A stretch of DNA of 64,000 nt from Bradyrhizobium sp. AZCC 2262 (GCF_036924535.1 NZ_JAZHRT010000001.1:620001-684000), one strand, 5' to 3'. Counted from the stretch's first letter, positions 8,272-17,987 are shown. The notes: generated from the letters alone by a model not told the origin. Numbers and translations are program-made.

Positions 8272-11200
8272 GTGCAGACGACGCTGCTCGGCTTGGCAAT
8301 TGCCTTCATCATTGCGTTGATTGCCGCGCTTGTCGGGCCGTATTTCATCGACTGGAACCAGTTCCGGCCGCAATTCGAGGCCGAGGCGACGCGAATCATC
8401 GGCACACCGGTCCGCGTCGGCGGCAAGCTCGACGCGCGGCTGTTGCCGGCGCCGTCGCTGCAGCTGCACTCGGTCGTGGTCGGCGGCGCCAACGATCTCG
8501 GCAAGGTTCGCGCCGACAAGCTCGACGTGGAATTCAGCCTGGGCTCGCTGATGCGCGGCGAGGTGCGCGCCACCCAATTGACGATCAACGGCCTGTCGCT
8601 CGACCTCGGGCTCGACGCCAAGGGGCGTATCGATTGGCCGGCATCGACCGGGATGGTCAATCTGGGCTCGCTGGCGATCGACCGGCTCAATCTCACCGGC
8701 CGCATCGCCCTGCATGACGCGGCCAGCCGCTCTACGCTCGAACTGAACGACATCGCCTTCAGCGGCGACGTGCGTTCGCTGGCGGGCTCGATCCGCGGTG
8801 ACGGCAATTTCATGCTGTCGGGCATACGCTATCCGTTTCGCGTCTCGTCGGGGCAGGGCCCCGACGGCAACGGCACCCGCGTGCATCTCAATATCGACCC
8901 GGGCCAGCGCGCGCTCGCGATCGATCTCGACGGCGTCTTGAATTTCGATGCCCGCGCGCCGCGCTTCGAAGGCGCGATGACGCTCGTCGCGCCTCCCGGC
9001 CAGAAGGGTAAGGGCAATGATCCACCGTGGCGAATTGCGGCGAAGGTCAAAACCGATTACGTGGCGGCGCGGCTCGAACAAATCGAGGCGAGCTTTGGCC
9101 CCGAGGAGCGCGCGCTGAAACTTTCAGGCAGCGGCGACATCCGTTTTGGTGCGGCGCCGCTGTTGCGCGCGGCGCTGTCGGCGCGCCAGCTCGATGCCGA
9201 CAGGTTCTTCACCAAGGACAATGCCGCTGAGCCGGTTCGCGCGCTGCCGGCGTTGCAGGCGCTCGCCACGCTCGTTCCGCATCTACCGATTCCGGCGCAG
9301 ATCGAGCTGACATCCGAGCAGGTCATGCTGGGCGGACGCCCGTTGCAGGATATTTCTGCCGAGGTGCGTGGCGACGACAAATCCTGGAGCCTGCGGCGAC
9401 TGGAGTTTCGCGCGCCCGGCGCAACCAGGGTTTCTCTCAGCGAGGCCGGCGCGAAGAACGTTCCGCCGGACCGTTTCAAGGTCGCGCTCAGCGTCGAATC
9501 GTCCGATCCCGAGGCATTGTTGACCTGGCTGCAGGGCCGCGGCGACACCGCCTATCGCAGCCAGAAGCCGCTTCGGCTGCGCGGCGATGTGACCGTCGCG
9601 CCCGAGGGCTTTGCCATCGACGCCATGAGGGCCGACATCGAAGGCGGCACGTTGGAGGGGCGGGTGCTGGTGTCGCACCGGCAGGCGATTCACAGCTCTC
9701 GGGTCGAGGCGGAACTGAAGGCGGAGCGTCTCGATCTCGATGCCGCCACGGCCGTCGCGCGGTCGCTGGCGGGACCGCAAGGCGAGTGGCCGGAGGAGGG
9801 AAAGCTTTCGCTCGACGTCGGCCGCGCTATCTCCGCCGGGCAGGAGCTCAGTCCGCTGCTCGCCAGACTGGCCTATTCGCCAACAAAAATATCGATCGAG
9901 CAGTTGAAGATCGGCCAGCTTGAAAGCGTGACGCTGGACGGCGCGGGCAATTTCGACCGCGTCAACGCGACCGGATGGTTCGCGCTCAATTCGAGCGCCG
10001 CCTCGCTCGGCCAGTTGACCAACCTGATCGTTCCCTTTTCACCGGCGCTGGCCGCGCGGCTCAATGCGATGGGGACCAGCCCGGGCGCAGCGCGGCTGAA
10101 GCTGGCGCTCGACCTCACCAGGAGTGCCGGACAGTCCGATCGCGTCCACGCGCGCGCCACGGCCGACCTCGACTCGCTGCTGCTCAAGGGCGTCACCACG
10201 ATCACCGCGAGGCCGACCGTCGCGGCCATCCAGGGCATCGATCTCGCCGCGCTCCGGAGCAGCGAGGTCGGGATCGAGTCGAAATTGTCGTCCGAGCAGG
10301 GCCGCGCTCTGCTTGTCTTGCTCGGCCTCGATCGGGTCGTTGCGGCGGGCGACGGCCCGGCGCAATTCGAAGGCAGCGCGACAGGCGCGTGGGGCGGGCC
10401 GTTGCGGCTCAAGGCAAAGATCTCGGGGACGGGGCTCGCGGCCGAAGCGGAAGGCTCCGCCGAACCATGGGCCCAGGAGGCCAAGGCCGATCTCTCTCTG
10501 AAAGTCAGCCGCGCCGATTTCGGGCCGCTGCTCGATCTCAAGCCGGCGGATACGCTGGCGCAGAACATCGGCCTGTCTTCGCGCGTGCAGCTCACCGGCA
10601 GCAAGCTGACCTTCGACGACCTTGACAGCAGCGTCGGCGGCTCGCGCCTGCGCGGCAGCCTGGCGGTGACGCTCGGCGAGGAGAAGGAGATCGAGGGCGA
10701 AATCGGCGCTGAGCAGATTGCGCTGGCGCCGGCCTTTGCGCTCGCGCTCGGCGCCGCCGGACACGATGCCGCCGAGCCGCTCGGCACGGGGCTCGCAAAG
10801 GGCTGGCGCGGCAGAATCGCGTTTCAGGCACTGCGCGGGCTGCTGCCGGGTGGAAGCGAATTGCAGCCGGTGAGCGGCGTAATCAAGAGCGATGGCCAGT
10901 CGCTGAGCTTCGACTCCATCAAAGGCAAGATCGGCGGCGGCGAAGTCACCGCCAGTATGGATGCCAAACAAGGCGCGAACGGCATTGCCTTGAACGCAAG
11001 TGTCCAGTTCTCCGGCGTCGACGGCACGGCGTTGCGCTATCGCAATCTCGCGATGCCCGCAGGCCGTGCGTCGATGCAGATGACGCTGACGAGTCAGGGC
11101 CGCAGCGCCTCGGCGCTGGCGGGCGCGCTGTCCGGCAGCGGCACATTGACTCTGGAGGCAGCGAGGATTTCGGGCCTCGATCCGCGCGCTTTCGAAGTGG

Positions 11201-11907
11201 CGGTCCGCGCCAATGACAGCGGGCAGGCCAAGGACGATGTCCGACTGAAGCAGATCGTCGAATCTGCGTTGCCGGCCGGCGCGCTTGCGGTGCCTTCCGC
11301 GCAGATCCCGTTTACCATCAGGGACGGCCGGCTTCGCGTGGGGGCCACGACGCTGGACGGCAACGGCGTGCGGGCCACCGTCTCCGGCGGATACGATATC
11401 GCCGCCGATCAGGCCGATATCCGCGCCGCGCTTTCCCTCACGATGACGACCGGGCGTCCGGAAATTCAACTGCTTGCCGTGGGCACGCCCGACGCGCTCA
11501 GCCGCAGCGTCGACGTCGCCCCATTGTCTTCGTGGCTGGCGGTGCGCGCGATCGATCACGAAACCCGAAGGCTCGATGCCATCGAGCGTGGCGAGCCGCC
11601 GCCGCCGGCGCCGCCGCCGATCGTGCTGCCCGCGGATGGACAAGCGCCGATCCAGGAGGCGGTGCCGAGCGCGCCAGTGGCCCCAAAGGGCGGCCGCGAC
11701 CGGCGACCTCCGGCGAAGAAGGCGACGGCGCCGCGTCCACCCGTCGTCAATGCGCCGCCCGCACCCGTTGCTGGCGCGCCGCAGGTTGCGCCGCTGCCGC
11801 CGCCGATCGACGTGCGGCCCGCGCCGGGCTCCGCCGCCAAGCCGAAACCGCGTCCGCCGCTGGCGCTGACGCCGCAGGTCGCCAATCCGCCGCCGCGCTC
11901 GAATTAG
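8272..11907 (+). CDS. AsmA-family envelope protein, 1,211 aa
   Basis: It starts with GTG at 8272 after GGGGAGA. The N terminus has one membrane helix (LLGLAIAFIIALIAALVGPY) followed by the AsmA hallmark FIDWNQFRPQFEAEATRIIG with GTPVRVGGKLD. The long periplasmic body is repetitive beta structure, consistent with the bridge-like lipid-transfer architecture now proposed for AsmA/TamB/YhdP proteins. The last 110 residues are rich in proline, alanine and lysine and look unstructured. A role in outer-membrane lipid homeostasis is inferred from the family. It appears to be transcribed alone; a convergent LysR gene ends 5 bp downstream. Confidence 0.85.
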   Translation: MQTTLLGLAIAFIIALIAALVGPYFIDWNQFRPQFEAEATRIIGTPVRVGGKLDARLLPAPSLQLHSVVVGGANDLGKVRADKLDVEFSLGSLMRGEVRATQLTINGLSLDLGLDAKGRIDWPASTGMVNLGSLAIDRLNLTGRIALHDAASRSTLELNDIAFSGDVRSLAGSIRGDGNFMLSGIRYPFRVSSGQGPDGNGTRVHLNIDPGQRALAIDLDGVLNFDARAPRFEGAMTLVAPPGQKGKGNDPPWRIAAKVKTDYVAARLEQIEASFGPEERALKLSGSGDIRFGAAPLLRAALSARQLDADRFFTKDNAAEPVRALPALQALATLVPHLPIPAQIELTSEQVMLGGRPLQDISAEVRGDDKSWSLRRLEFRAPGATRVSLSEAGAKNVPPDRFKVALSVESSDPEALLTWLQGRGDTAYRSQKPLRLRGDVTVAPEGFAIDAMRADIEGGTLEGRVLVSHRQAIHSSRVEAELKAERLDLDAATAVARSLAGPQGEWPEEGKLSLDVGRAISAGQELSPLLARLAYSPTKISIEQLKIGQLESVTLDGAGNFDRVNATGWFALNSSAASLGQLTNLIVPFSPALAARLNAMGTSPGAARLKLALDLTRSAGQSDRVHARATADLDSLLLKGVTTITARPTVAAIQGIDLAALRSSEVGIESKLSSEQGRALLVLLGLDRVVAAGDGPAQFEGSATGAWGGPLRLKAKISGTGLAAEAEGSAEPWAQEAKADLSLKVSRADFGPLLDLKPADTLAQNIGLSSRVQLTGSKLTFDDLDSSVGGSRLRGSLAVTLGEEKEIEGEIGAEQIALAPAFALALGAAGHDAAEPLGTGLAKGWRGRIAFQALRGLLPGGSELQPVSGVIKSDGQSLSFDSIKGKIGGGEVTASMDAKQGANGIALNASVQFSGVDGTALRYRNLAMPAGRASMQMTLTSQGRSASALAGALSGSGTLTLEAARISGLDPRAFEVAVRANDSGQAKDDVRLKQIVESALPAGALAVPSAQIPFTIRDGRLRVGATTLDGNGVRATVSGGYDIAADQADIRAALSLTMTTGRPEIQLLAVGTPDALSRSVDVAPLSSWLAVRAIDHETRRLDAIERGEPPPPAPPPIVLPADGQAPIQEAVPSAPVAPKGGRDRRPPAKKATAPRPPVVNAPPAPVAGAPQVAPLPPPIDVRPAPGSAAKPKPRPPLALTPQVANPPPRSN

Positions 11908-11912
11908 GATTG

Positions 11913-12806
11913 TCATCCCCCGATGTAGGACGCCAACTCGTCAGGCGTACCCTTCGGAAAAGCTTCCTTTAGATAGTCGAGGAACGCGGATACGCGGGCG
12001 CTCAACAGCCGCCGCGACGGGTAGAGCGTCCATAGGTTGATGTCTGGTCCGTCTACGTCACCCCAATGCACCAGCGTGCCGGCGGCCAGGTCGTGACTCA
12101 CCAGCGACACCGGGAGACGTCCGGCGCCGACCCCTGCTCGCACCGCATCGCGCACCATGATGAGCGAAGACAGGCGAAGGACCGGATCGATCGCGATGCG
12201 CGATCTTCCGGTTGGCGAGGTTACCTCCCAAACGACAGCCTGGTCGGCCGTCCCGCGCACGACAGCGGGAATACGCGAACCAACCGTCGGTCGCTTCAGG
12301 TCCGGGCTCGCCACGACGACGAGCCGGTCGCGCAGGAAGATTCGTCCGACCAGGCTTTCGTCCGGATCCGGATTGACCCGGATCACCACGTCGTAACCTT
12401 CCTCGATCATATCGACGGCTCGGTCCTCGGTCGTGATCTCAAGCCTGACCTCCGGATATTTCAATGCGAATTTGGCGGCGAGATTTCCCATCGCGGTCTG
12501 CGAGAAGAGCAAAGGCGCGCTAATTCTCAATCTACCCCGCGGCTTGTCCCCACCCGAAGCGATTGCCGCCGCGGCTTCGTCGAGCTCGGTCAGCAATGCC
12601 CCGGTTCTCTCGTAGAGTGCCCGCCCTTCCTGTGTGAGCTTCAACGCGCGCGCGCCACGCTCGAACAAGCGCAGGTCGAGGCTGCTCTCCAGTTCCGCAA
12701 CCCGGCGGGACAGGGTCGCCTTCGGGCGTCCAGCGGCGCGCGCGGCCCGTCCGAAACCTCCGTGCCGGGCAACCAGGTTGAAGTCAGCGAGGGCGATCAA
12801 ATCCAT
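11913..12806 (-). CDS. LysR-family transcriptional regulator
   Basis: The 297-aa protein has an N-terminal winged helix-turn-helix (ALADFNLVARHGGFGRAARA, then GRPKATLSRRVAELES) and a LysR substrate-binding domain ending near RVSAFLDYLKEAF. ATG at 12806 is preferred to GTG at 12815 because GTGGA precedes it. It is divergent from an NmrA-family gene. Two direct repeats at 12826-12860 lie between the two start codons. Control of the divergent oxidoreductase is likely; the co-inducer is unknown. Confidence 0.9.
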   Translation of the reverse strand: MDLIALADFNLVARHGGFGRAARAAGRPKATLSRRVAELESSLDLRLFERGARALKLTQEGRALYERTGALLTELDEAAAAIASGGDKPRGRLRISAPLLFSQTAMGNLAAKFALKYPEVRLEITTEDRAVDMIEEGYDVVIRVNPDPDESLVGRIFLRDRLVVVASPDLKRPTVGSRIPAVVRGTADQAVVWEVTSPTGRSRIAIDPVLRLSSLIMVRDAVRAGVGAGRLPVSLVSHDLAAGTLVHWGDVDGPDINLWTLYPSRRLLSARVSAFLDYLKEAFPKGTPDELASYIGG

Positions 12807-12825
12807 ATGTTCCACCAGTGAGACG

Positions 12826-12860
12826 ATCTGTTCAAATATAGCGTCTATCGGTCCAAATGT
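12826..12860. promoter_or_regulatory. Paired direct repeats, probable LysR binding sites
   Basis: ATCTGTTCAAATAT (12826-12839) and ATCGGTCCAAATGT (12847-12860) match at 11 of 14 positions and start 21 bp apart, two helical turns. They lie between the divergent LysR and NmrA-family start codons, where LysR regulators usually bind. Confidence 0.5.
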
Positions 12861-12903
12861 GGATCGTTAACTTCGGGGTTGTCTCAAACCCGGAGTGACC
12901 CCC

Positions 12904-13773
12904 ATGACCATCCTCGTTACGGGCGCAACCGGCACAGTCGGCCGCCAAGTGATCGAACAGCTCGTCAAGCGCGGCGCCGATGTGCGCGCTCTCGTCCGCG
13001 ATCCTGCCAAGGCCAGCTTCCCGGCCGGCGTCGCGGTCGCGCAGGGCGACCTGCTCGACGTCGACGCGCTGCGCAGTGCGTTCTCAGGTGTCTCCACCCT
13101 GTTCCTGCTCAACGCCGTCGCACCGGATGAATTCACGCAGGCGCTGATAGCACTCAACCTCGCCCGGCAGGCCGGCGTCGAGCGCATCGTCTATTTGTCG
13201 GTGATCCACAGCGATCTCTACGTGAACGTGCCGCACTTCGCCGGCAAGTTCGCTGTCGAACGGATGATCGAGAAGATGGGTTTTAACGCCACCATCTTGC
13301 GCCCGGCCTACTTCATGAACAACGATCTCACGATCAAGGACGTGGTGATCGGATATGGCGCGTACCCGATGCCGATCGGCAGCAAAGGGCTCGCCATGAT
13401 CGACGCGCGCGACATTGGCGAGATCGCAGCCATCGAGCTCATCCGCCGCGAGCAGTCCGCCACGCCGCTGCCGCTCGACCGGATCAATCTTGTGGGTCCA
13501 GATCTGCTGACCGGCGCGGATGTCGCCGGCATCTGGTCGGAGGTGCTCGGCCGCCCGATCGCTTATCCCGGCGACGACACCGCCGGCTTCGAGAAGAACC
13601 TGCGGCAGTTCATGCCGAACTGGATGGCGTTCGACATGCGGCTGATGAGCGAGCGTTTCATCACGGAGGGAATGATCTCCGAGCCCGGCGACGCTGCGCG
13701 CCTGACAGCGCTTCTGGGCCGTCCTCTGCGCTCCTATCGCGACTTTGCTTCCGAGATCGTCGCCTCGACCTGA
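12904..13773 (+). CDS. NmrA/SDR-type NAD(P)-binding protein
   Basis: The 289-aa protein begins MTILVTGATGTVGRQVIEQL, an N-terminal Rossmann nucleotide-binding motif (GATGTVG). It continues with the layout of the NmrA/QOR2-like atypical short-chain dehydrogenases, in which the YxxxK catalytic pair is not obvious. ATG at 12904 has GGAG eight bases upstream and is preferred to GTG at 12895. It is divergent from the LysR gene. Likely roles are quinone or NAD(P)H redox sensing or an oxidoreductase; the substrate is unknown. Confidence 0.85.
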   Translation: MTILVTGATGTVGRQVIEQLVKRGADVRALVRDPAKASFPAGVAVAQGDLLDVDALRSAFSGVSTLFLLNAVAPDEFTQALIALNLARQAGVERIVYLSVIHSDLYVNVPHFAGKFAVERMIEKMGFNATILRPAYFMNNDLTIKDVVIGYGAYPMPIGSKGLAMIDARDIGEIAAIELIRREQSATPLPLDRINLVGPDLLTGADVAGIWSEVLGRPIAYPGDDTAGFEKNLRQFMPNWMAFDMRLMSERFITEGMISEPGDAARLTALLGRPLRSYRDFASEIVAST

Positions 13774-13875
13774 CGACACAGGCCACGCACAGCCGCGATG
13801 GCAGGCTCCAATCATCATCGAAACACAACCGACGGGACTGTCTCTCGGGGCGTCCCGCTTTCCGAGGCAACTATC

Positions 13876-14544
13876 ATGCATAATTCCGTAACCGATACCT
13901 TCCGGACGGCTCAACCGAAGATATTGGTTCTTGGGGCGACCGGCGGCACCGGCCGGCTGATCGTCAGCCAGGCGATAGCGCGAAAGTACGACGTCACCGT
14001 GCTGACGCGGTCCGTCGAAAAAGCGAGCGGTCTTGAGGGAGCGAAACTCATCGTCGGAGACGCGCGCGACGAGATCGTCTTGCGTCAAGCGCTCGAAGGC
14101 CGGGACGCCGTCATCAGTGCGCTCGGCACACCGGCCAGCCCGCTCCGCGAGGTGACATTTCTGTCGGCCGCAACGCGCGCACTCGTGAGCGCGATGAAGG
14201 CAGAGCAAGTCTCCCGCTTGATTTGCATCACCGGGATTGGCGCCGGCGACAGTGCCGGGCATGGCGGCTTCCTGTTCGACAACCTGATTTTCCCGCTCCT
14301 CCTGCGCAACGTGTACGCCGACAAGAACCGGCAGGAAGCGATCGTCAGAGAAAGCGGCCTCGACTGGGTTCTCGTTCGCCCGTCCATGTTGAACGACAAG
14401 CCTGGCCGCGATTCGATCCGGGCGCTCACGGATATGTCCGGCTTCCATGGTGGAACCATATCGCGAGAAAACGTTGGGAGGTTTGTTCTGGACCAATTGC
14501 ACACCGACGCATGGCTGCATCGCTCTCCGTTGGTCACATGGTGA
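13876..14544 (+). CDS. NAD(P)H-binding protein, atypical SDR
   Basis: The 222-aa protein has KILVLGATGGTGRLIVSQAI near the N terminus (Rossmann GATGGTG) and the usual flavin-reductase/BVR-B-like layout with GDARD and ISALGTP. ATG at 13876 follows GAGG by eight bases. It lies about 100 bp after the NmrA-family gene on the same strand and could share its LysR control. Two different NAD(P)-binding proteins in a row suggest a redox pair, but no substrate can be named. Confidence 0.8.
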   Translation: MHNSVTDTFRTAQPKILVLGATGGTGRLIVSQAIARKYDVTVLTRSVEKASGLEGAKLIVGDARDEIVLRQALEGRDAVISALGTPASPLREVTFLSAATRALVSAMKAEQVSRLICITGIGAGDSAGHGGFLFDNLIFPLLLRNVYADKNRQEAIVRESGLDWVLVRPSMLNDKPGRDSIRALTDMSGFHGGTISRENVGRFVLDQLHTDAWLHRSPLVTW

Positions 14545-14740
14545 AGCGTTCCGATCGCCGTTCCATGCGAGCGTGCGGCAGGGCGCTGCGAGCCGCGGCC
14601 AATTCTACTTTGCATGGGGTTGTTTTCGATATTTTGTGTTCTGGGGTCCAAAGCCAGTGCCTGGTGCGCTCGAAACCCGGCCCCGTCTTTCGAAACATTA
14701 ATTTCCCCGCCAGCGTCTCGTAATGGCGGAGTTGTCAATC

Positions 14741-15094
14741 ATGCGGCCGACCAATCAAAGCGCGAGGTTTTCCGTGGGCCGTGCGTTGGAATACAACCTG
14801 ACAACGCTGAGAGTTTCCCGGGCTTATGTCAGCCTGCTGTCCCGCCCTGAAGGCGACGCGGCAGCGATTTCTCTGGCGTGGATCGGGGACTATGAAATTC
14901 GTATGCACGCTGCTCCGCCGACCGGCGCCGTGAAGCAGCCGCTTTTCATCGTGGATATCTTTGACCATGACGCGCAACTCTTCATCGACAGTCGAGCTTG
15001 TTACGCTGTCGCGGAAGGCGCCGTCGCGTTCGACGAATTCCTGCGCATGGCTGAGCCGGTGACAGGCGGGACGCACTCCAAGCCCCCCGTCTGA
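14741..15094 (+). CDS. Hypothetical protein, 117 aa
   Basis: The ATG at 14741 has GGAG nine bases upstream; an earlier ATG at 14723 lacks a ribosome site. No signal peptide or membrane helix is visible. The C-terminal half reads PLFIVDIFDHDAQLFIDSRA and then AFDEFLRMAE, a regular alpha/beta pattern typical of a folded small protein. I do not recognise the family. The 196 bp upstream (14545-14740) holds nothing recognisable. Confidence 0.6.
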   Translation: MRPTNQSARFSVGRALEYNLTTLRVSRAYVSLLSRPEGDAAAISLAWIGDYEIRMHAAPPTGAVKQPLFIVDIFDHDAQLFIDSRACYAVAEGAVAFDEFLRMAEPVTGGTHSKPPV

Positions 15095-15181
15095 TTGCTG
15101 CGCGTGCGTCAAACAGGAGGTGGCGAGTTCGCCTGCCGCGTGAATGCACTATTTCTGCGTCGTATGTGCACCCGCGCTGGC

Positions 15182-16756
15182 CTAAAGCACGATCTCCCTT
15201 TCGATCCCGATCGTCCGCAAAAATGCCTCGTCGTGGCTGACCGCGATCAGCGCGCCGTCGAATCCCTTCAGCGCATTTTCCAGTTCCTCGATCGAGGCGA
15301 GATCGAGATGGTTGGTCGGCTCGTCCAGCAGCAGGAGGAACGGCGGCTGCGGGCGTGCGAAGACGCAGGCGAGGCCCGCGCGCAGCCGTTCGCCGCCTGA
15401 GAGCGTGGCCGCCATCTGCAGCGCGGCCCGGTTACGGAACGCAAACCGCGCGAGCGCAGCGTGCGCTTCGTTGGCCGAGAGCTCCGGATTGAGGCGGCGC
15501 AGATTGTCGAGAATGCTCAGCCCGGGATCGAGCAGGCCGATGTGCTGATCGAGTACGGCAATGCGGTCGGTGCGGCGGCCGACCTCGCCGCCCGCAGGTT
15601 TCAGCTCGCCGGTGAGCAGGCGGAACAGGGTGGTCTTGCCACTACCGTTGGCGCCGCGGATGGCGATCCGCTCGGGTCCGCGAACCTCGAATGACAGTGG
15701 TCCGAGCAGATGGCGTTCTCCGAAGGCCATCACCACGTCCTTCAACGCGATAAGTTCTCGCCCGCCGGGCAGATGAGTGCGCGGCAGGTCGATCGAAAGC
15801 GGCGTCAGGATCTCGACTTGCGCCCTGGCCATTTCCAGCGCCTCGGTGCGCTCCCCGAGCAGGCGGCCGGCGAGCTGGCTTTCGCGCGCGGCGCTGTTCT
15901 CGGCGCGCTCCTTCTCGCGGTCCATGAACATCTTGTCCTCGATGCCCTTGGCGCGCCAAGCCCGGCCGGCCTTGTCGCGGCGCGCCTTCTTTTCCCGCGC
16001 CTTCTGCAGAGCGCGCTCGGTGTTGCGTAAGGCATCCGAGGCGCGGTCGAGGTCATCAGCGGCGCGGGCGCGGGCGGCCTCGCGCGCTTCGGCAAAGGCC
16101 GACCACGCGCCGCCGAATATGCTGATGCCGATCGGCGTCAGCTCGACGATGCGGTCGACGCGTTCCAGCAGCGCGCGGTCGTGGCTGGCGACGAGGACGC
16201 CGCCCTGCCAGCGTTCGAGCAACTGCGCCACGGCCTGCCGGCCCTCGGCGTCGAGATTGTTGGTGGGCTCGTCGAGCAGCAGCACATCGGGCGCCTCGAT
16301 CAGGAGACGCGCCAGCGCGAGGCGCGTTCGCTCGCCACCGCTCAGGGAGATGATCGGGCGATGCAGCGATAGCGACGGCAGTCCGGCTTCGGCCAGCGCC
16401 GCCTCGATCCGCGCTTCCAGCGTCCAATCCGCGTCCGCGGCGTCTTCAAGCGATCCTTCGCCGCGTTCGAGCCGGCGCAGCCGGGCAAGATCGCCGGCGA
16501 CGCCGAGCGCCTCGTCGACCATCAGCCGTTCATCGCTCAGTTGCGCGAGCATGCCGATCGAGCCGATGCGTTGCAGCGATCCGCCTGCTGCTTCGATCTC
16601 GCCTGCGATCAGGCGAAGCAATGTGGATTTGCCGCAGCCGTTGCGGCCGACAAGGCCGGTGCGCTCGCGCCCGATCGCGAGCGTCAATCGATCGAAAAGC
16701 GGGCGTCCGTCAGGCGTGGCGAGGGAGATGGAATCCAGAACGAGAAAGGCAGGCAT
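15182..16756 (-). CDS. ABC-F family ATP-binding protein (two ABC domains)
   Basis: The 524-aa protein has two ABC ATPase domains. The first has Walker A GRNGCGKST (residues 38-45) and LSGGERTRLALARLL with LLLDEPTNNLD. The second has GANGSGKTT, LSGGERLRAGLACVF and LLLDEPTNHLD. The domains are joined by a charged helical linker (about residues 230-310). No membrane domain is present, which defines the ABC-F group of ribosome-associated ATPases. ATG at 16756 is preferred because the ABC signature starts right after it; the longer frame to 16930 is low-complexity. A translation-factor role is inferred from the family. Confidence 0.9.
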   Translation of the reverse strand: MPAFLVLDSISLATPDGRPLFDRLTLAIGRERTGLVGRNGCGKSTLLRLIAGEIEAAGGSLQRIGSIGMLAQLSDERLMVDEALGVAGDLARLRRLERGEGSLEDAADADWTLEARIEAALAEAGLPSLSLHRPIISLSGGERTRLALARLLIEAPDVLLLDEPTNNLDAEGRQAVAQLLERWQGGVLVASHDRALLERVDRIVELTPIGISIFGGAWSAFAEAREAARARAADDLDRASDALRNTERALQKAREKKARRDKAGRAWRAKGIEDKMFMDREKERAENSAARESQLAGRLLGERTEALEMARAQVEILTPLSIDLPRTHLPGGRELIALKDVVMAFGERHLLGPLSFEVRGPERIAIRGANGSGKTTLFRLLTGELKPAGGEVGRRTDRIAVLDQHIGLLDPGLSILDNLRRLNPELSANEAHAALARFAFRNRAALQMAATLSGGERLRAGLACVFARPQPPFLLLLDEPTNHLDLASIEELENALKGFDGALIAVSHDEAFLRTIGIEREIVL

Positions 16757-17086
16757 GGAGGGGCTTCCGAAAATGGACTGATGTCGCGAGGCGCGGTCAG
16801 CTTTGCGATGTCCATTTTTCTCTCCAGGCTTTCTCTGTGACGGGTCTTTTCCGTCAGTCTTCGTCTTCAGCCGGTCTCTTTCGCCGGTCTTCGTCGGGTT
16901 CCGCCCGCCGCATTCTGCGGGGAACTGCAACGACCATCAATTAGATACGCATTTGCCCGTCATTCGTCCAGCCTGCCGCAACGCGCAACACTTCGGCGTG
17001 CTCTGGCGGGAATACTTGACGCCCGGCGGGGTCTGTACCTGCGGCTGGACCGTGGATTCACTCACGCAGGAAAACCGGAGGTTCGC
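16757..17086. other. Intergenic region upstream of divergent ABC-F and TPR genes
   Basis: These 330 bp contain pyrimidine-rich imperfect repeats around 16842-16895 (variants of CGGTCTTCGTC) and no convincing gene. Promoters for both flanking genes should be here, but no clear -35/-10 pair was found. Confidence 0.4.
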
Positions 17087-17674
17087 ATGTTAAAATCGGC
17101 AATCAAGCTCGCAACGCTGGCAATGTTCTCGGTGGCGCTGATCGCTTCGCCGCCGTCCGTTCCCGCTTTTGCCGCGGGAGGCGGCGGCGATCCACCTTCG
17201 GCCAACCCGCCATCGCCACCGCCGCCGGGCAACAGATCCGCTCCGAGGTCGAGCGCCAAATCCAAGAAGAAGCCCACCAAACAGTCGAGCGCCGACGATG
17301 CCGTCTTCCGGCAGGGATATCGCGCCGCGCACGCGACGATCTATGAGCGCAACGATTATGCTGCCGCCATCGAGCAGCTCAAGGCGCTCGGCCACGACGA
17401 CAACGCCGGCGTCGCCAACCTGATCGGCTATTCCTATCGCAAGCTCGGCGACTACAAGCTGTCGCAGATCTGGTACGAGCGCGCATTGAAGGCGGACCCG
17501 AACCATGTGTTGACGTGGCAGTATTACGGGCTGTGGCAGATCGAGCAGGGCAATCGCGACCAGGCATCGTATCATCTGAGCCGGATCGCAGCGATTTGCG
17601 GCACGGGCTGCGACGAATATCGGTCGTTGGCTGCGGCGCTCGAAAAGCCGCCGGGCACCGGACTCGTTTATTGA
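17087..17674 (+). CDS. Exported TPR-repeat protein
   Basis: The 195-aa protein has a signal peptide (residues about 1-29, ending VPAFAA), then a Gly/Pro/Ser/Lys-rich linker to about residue 65. Two to three tetratricopeptide units follow: YAAAIEQLKALGHDDNAGVA, YKLSQIWYERALKADPNHVL and a third around QASYHLSRIAAICG. It is probably a periplasmic adaptor that binds another protein. CGTGCDEY near the C terminus could form a disulfide. It stands alone between the ABC-F gene and the RHH gene. Confidence 0.8.
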   Translation: MLKSAIKLATLAMFSVALIASPPSVPAFAAGGGGDPPSANPPSPPPPGNRSAPRSSAKSKKKPTKQSSADDAVFRQGYRAAHATIYERNDYAAAIEQLKALGHDDNAGVANLIGYSYRKLGDYKLSQIWYERALKADPNHVLTWQYYGLWQIEQGNRDQASYHLSRIAAICGTGCDEYRSLAAALEKPPGTGLVY

Positions 17675-17729
17675 GCGTTGCGATGGAGCAAAGCGGGCGC
17701 GCTTGCGGCGCGCTCGCCCTGACCGAAGC

Positions 17730-17987
17730 CTAAGCCTGCGGCCGCGGCGCGTCCGCCGCGGCAGCCGGTATGGCGCGGGTGCGGAAATAATCGAGCACGA
17801 AAAGACGGATCGCTGAGGACAGATTGCCCTGCTGGCGGTTGCTGTCGATCTCGCCGACCAGCTCGGACAAGGTCATGTTCCGCAGCCCCGAGATTTCCTT
17901 CATGCCGTTCCAGAAAGCCTCTTCGAGGCTGACGCTGGTCTTGTGGCCGGCGACCACGATCGAGCGCTTGACGACTGGTGACTTCAT
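17730..17987 (-). CDS. Ribbon-helix-helix domain protein
   Basis: The 85-aa protein reads KRSIVVAGHKTSVSLEEAFW and NMTLSELVGEIDSNRQQGNL, matching the aryl-sulfate-sulfotransferase-associated RHH_4 type of small DNA-binding protein common in Rhizobiales. Its start overlaps the stop of the DUF4169 gene by four bases (17984-17987), so the two are translationally coupled. DNA binding is inferred from the fold; targets are unknown. Confidence 0.8.
   Translation of the reverse strand: MKSPVVKRSIVVAGHKTSVSLEEAFWNGMKEISGLRNMTLSELVGEIDSNRQQGNLSSAIRLFVLDYFRTRAIPAAAADAPRPQA

Noticed and set aside
10039..11916. Minus-strand frame of 625 codons
   Set aside because: Arg-rich antisense shadow of the AsmA gene; no domain or start signal.
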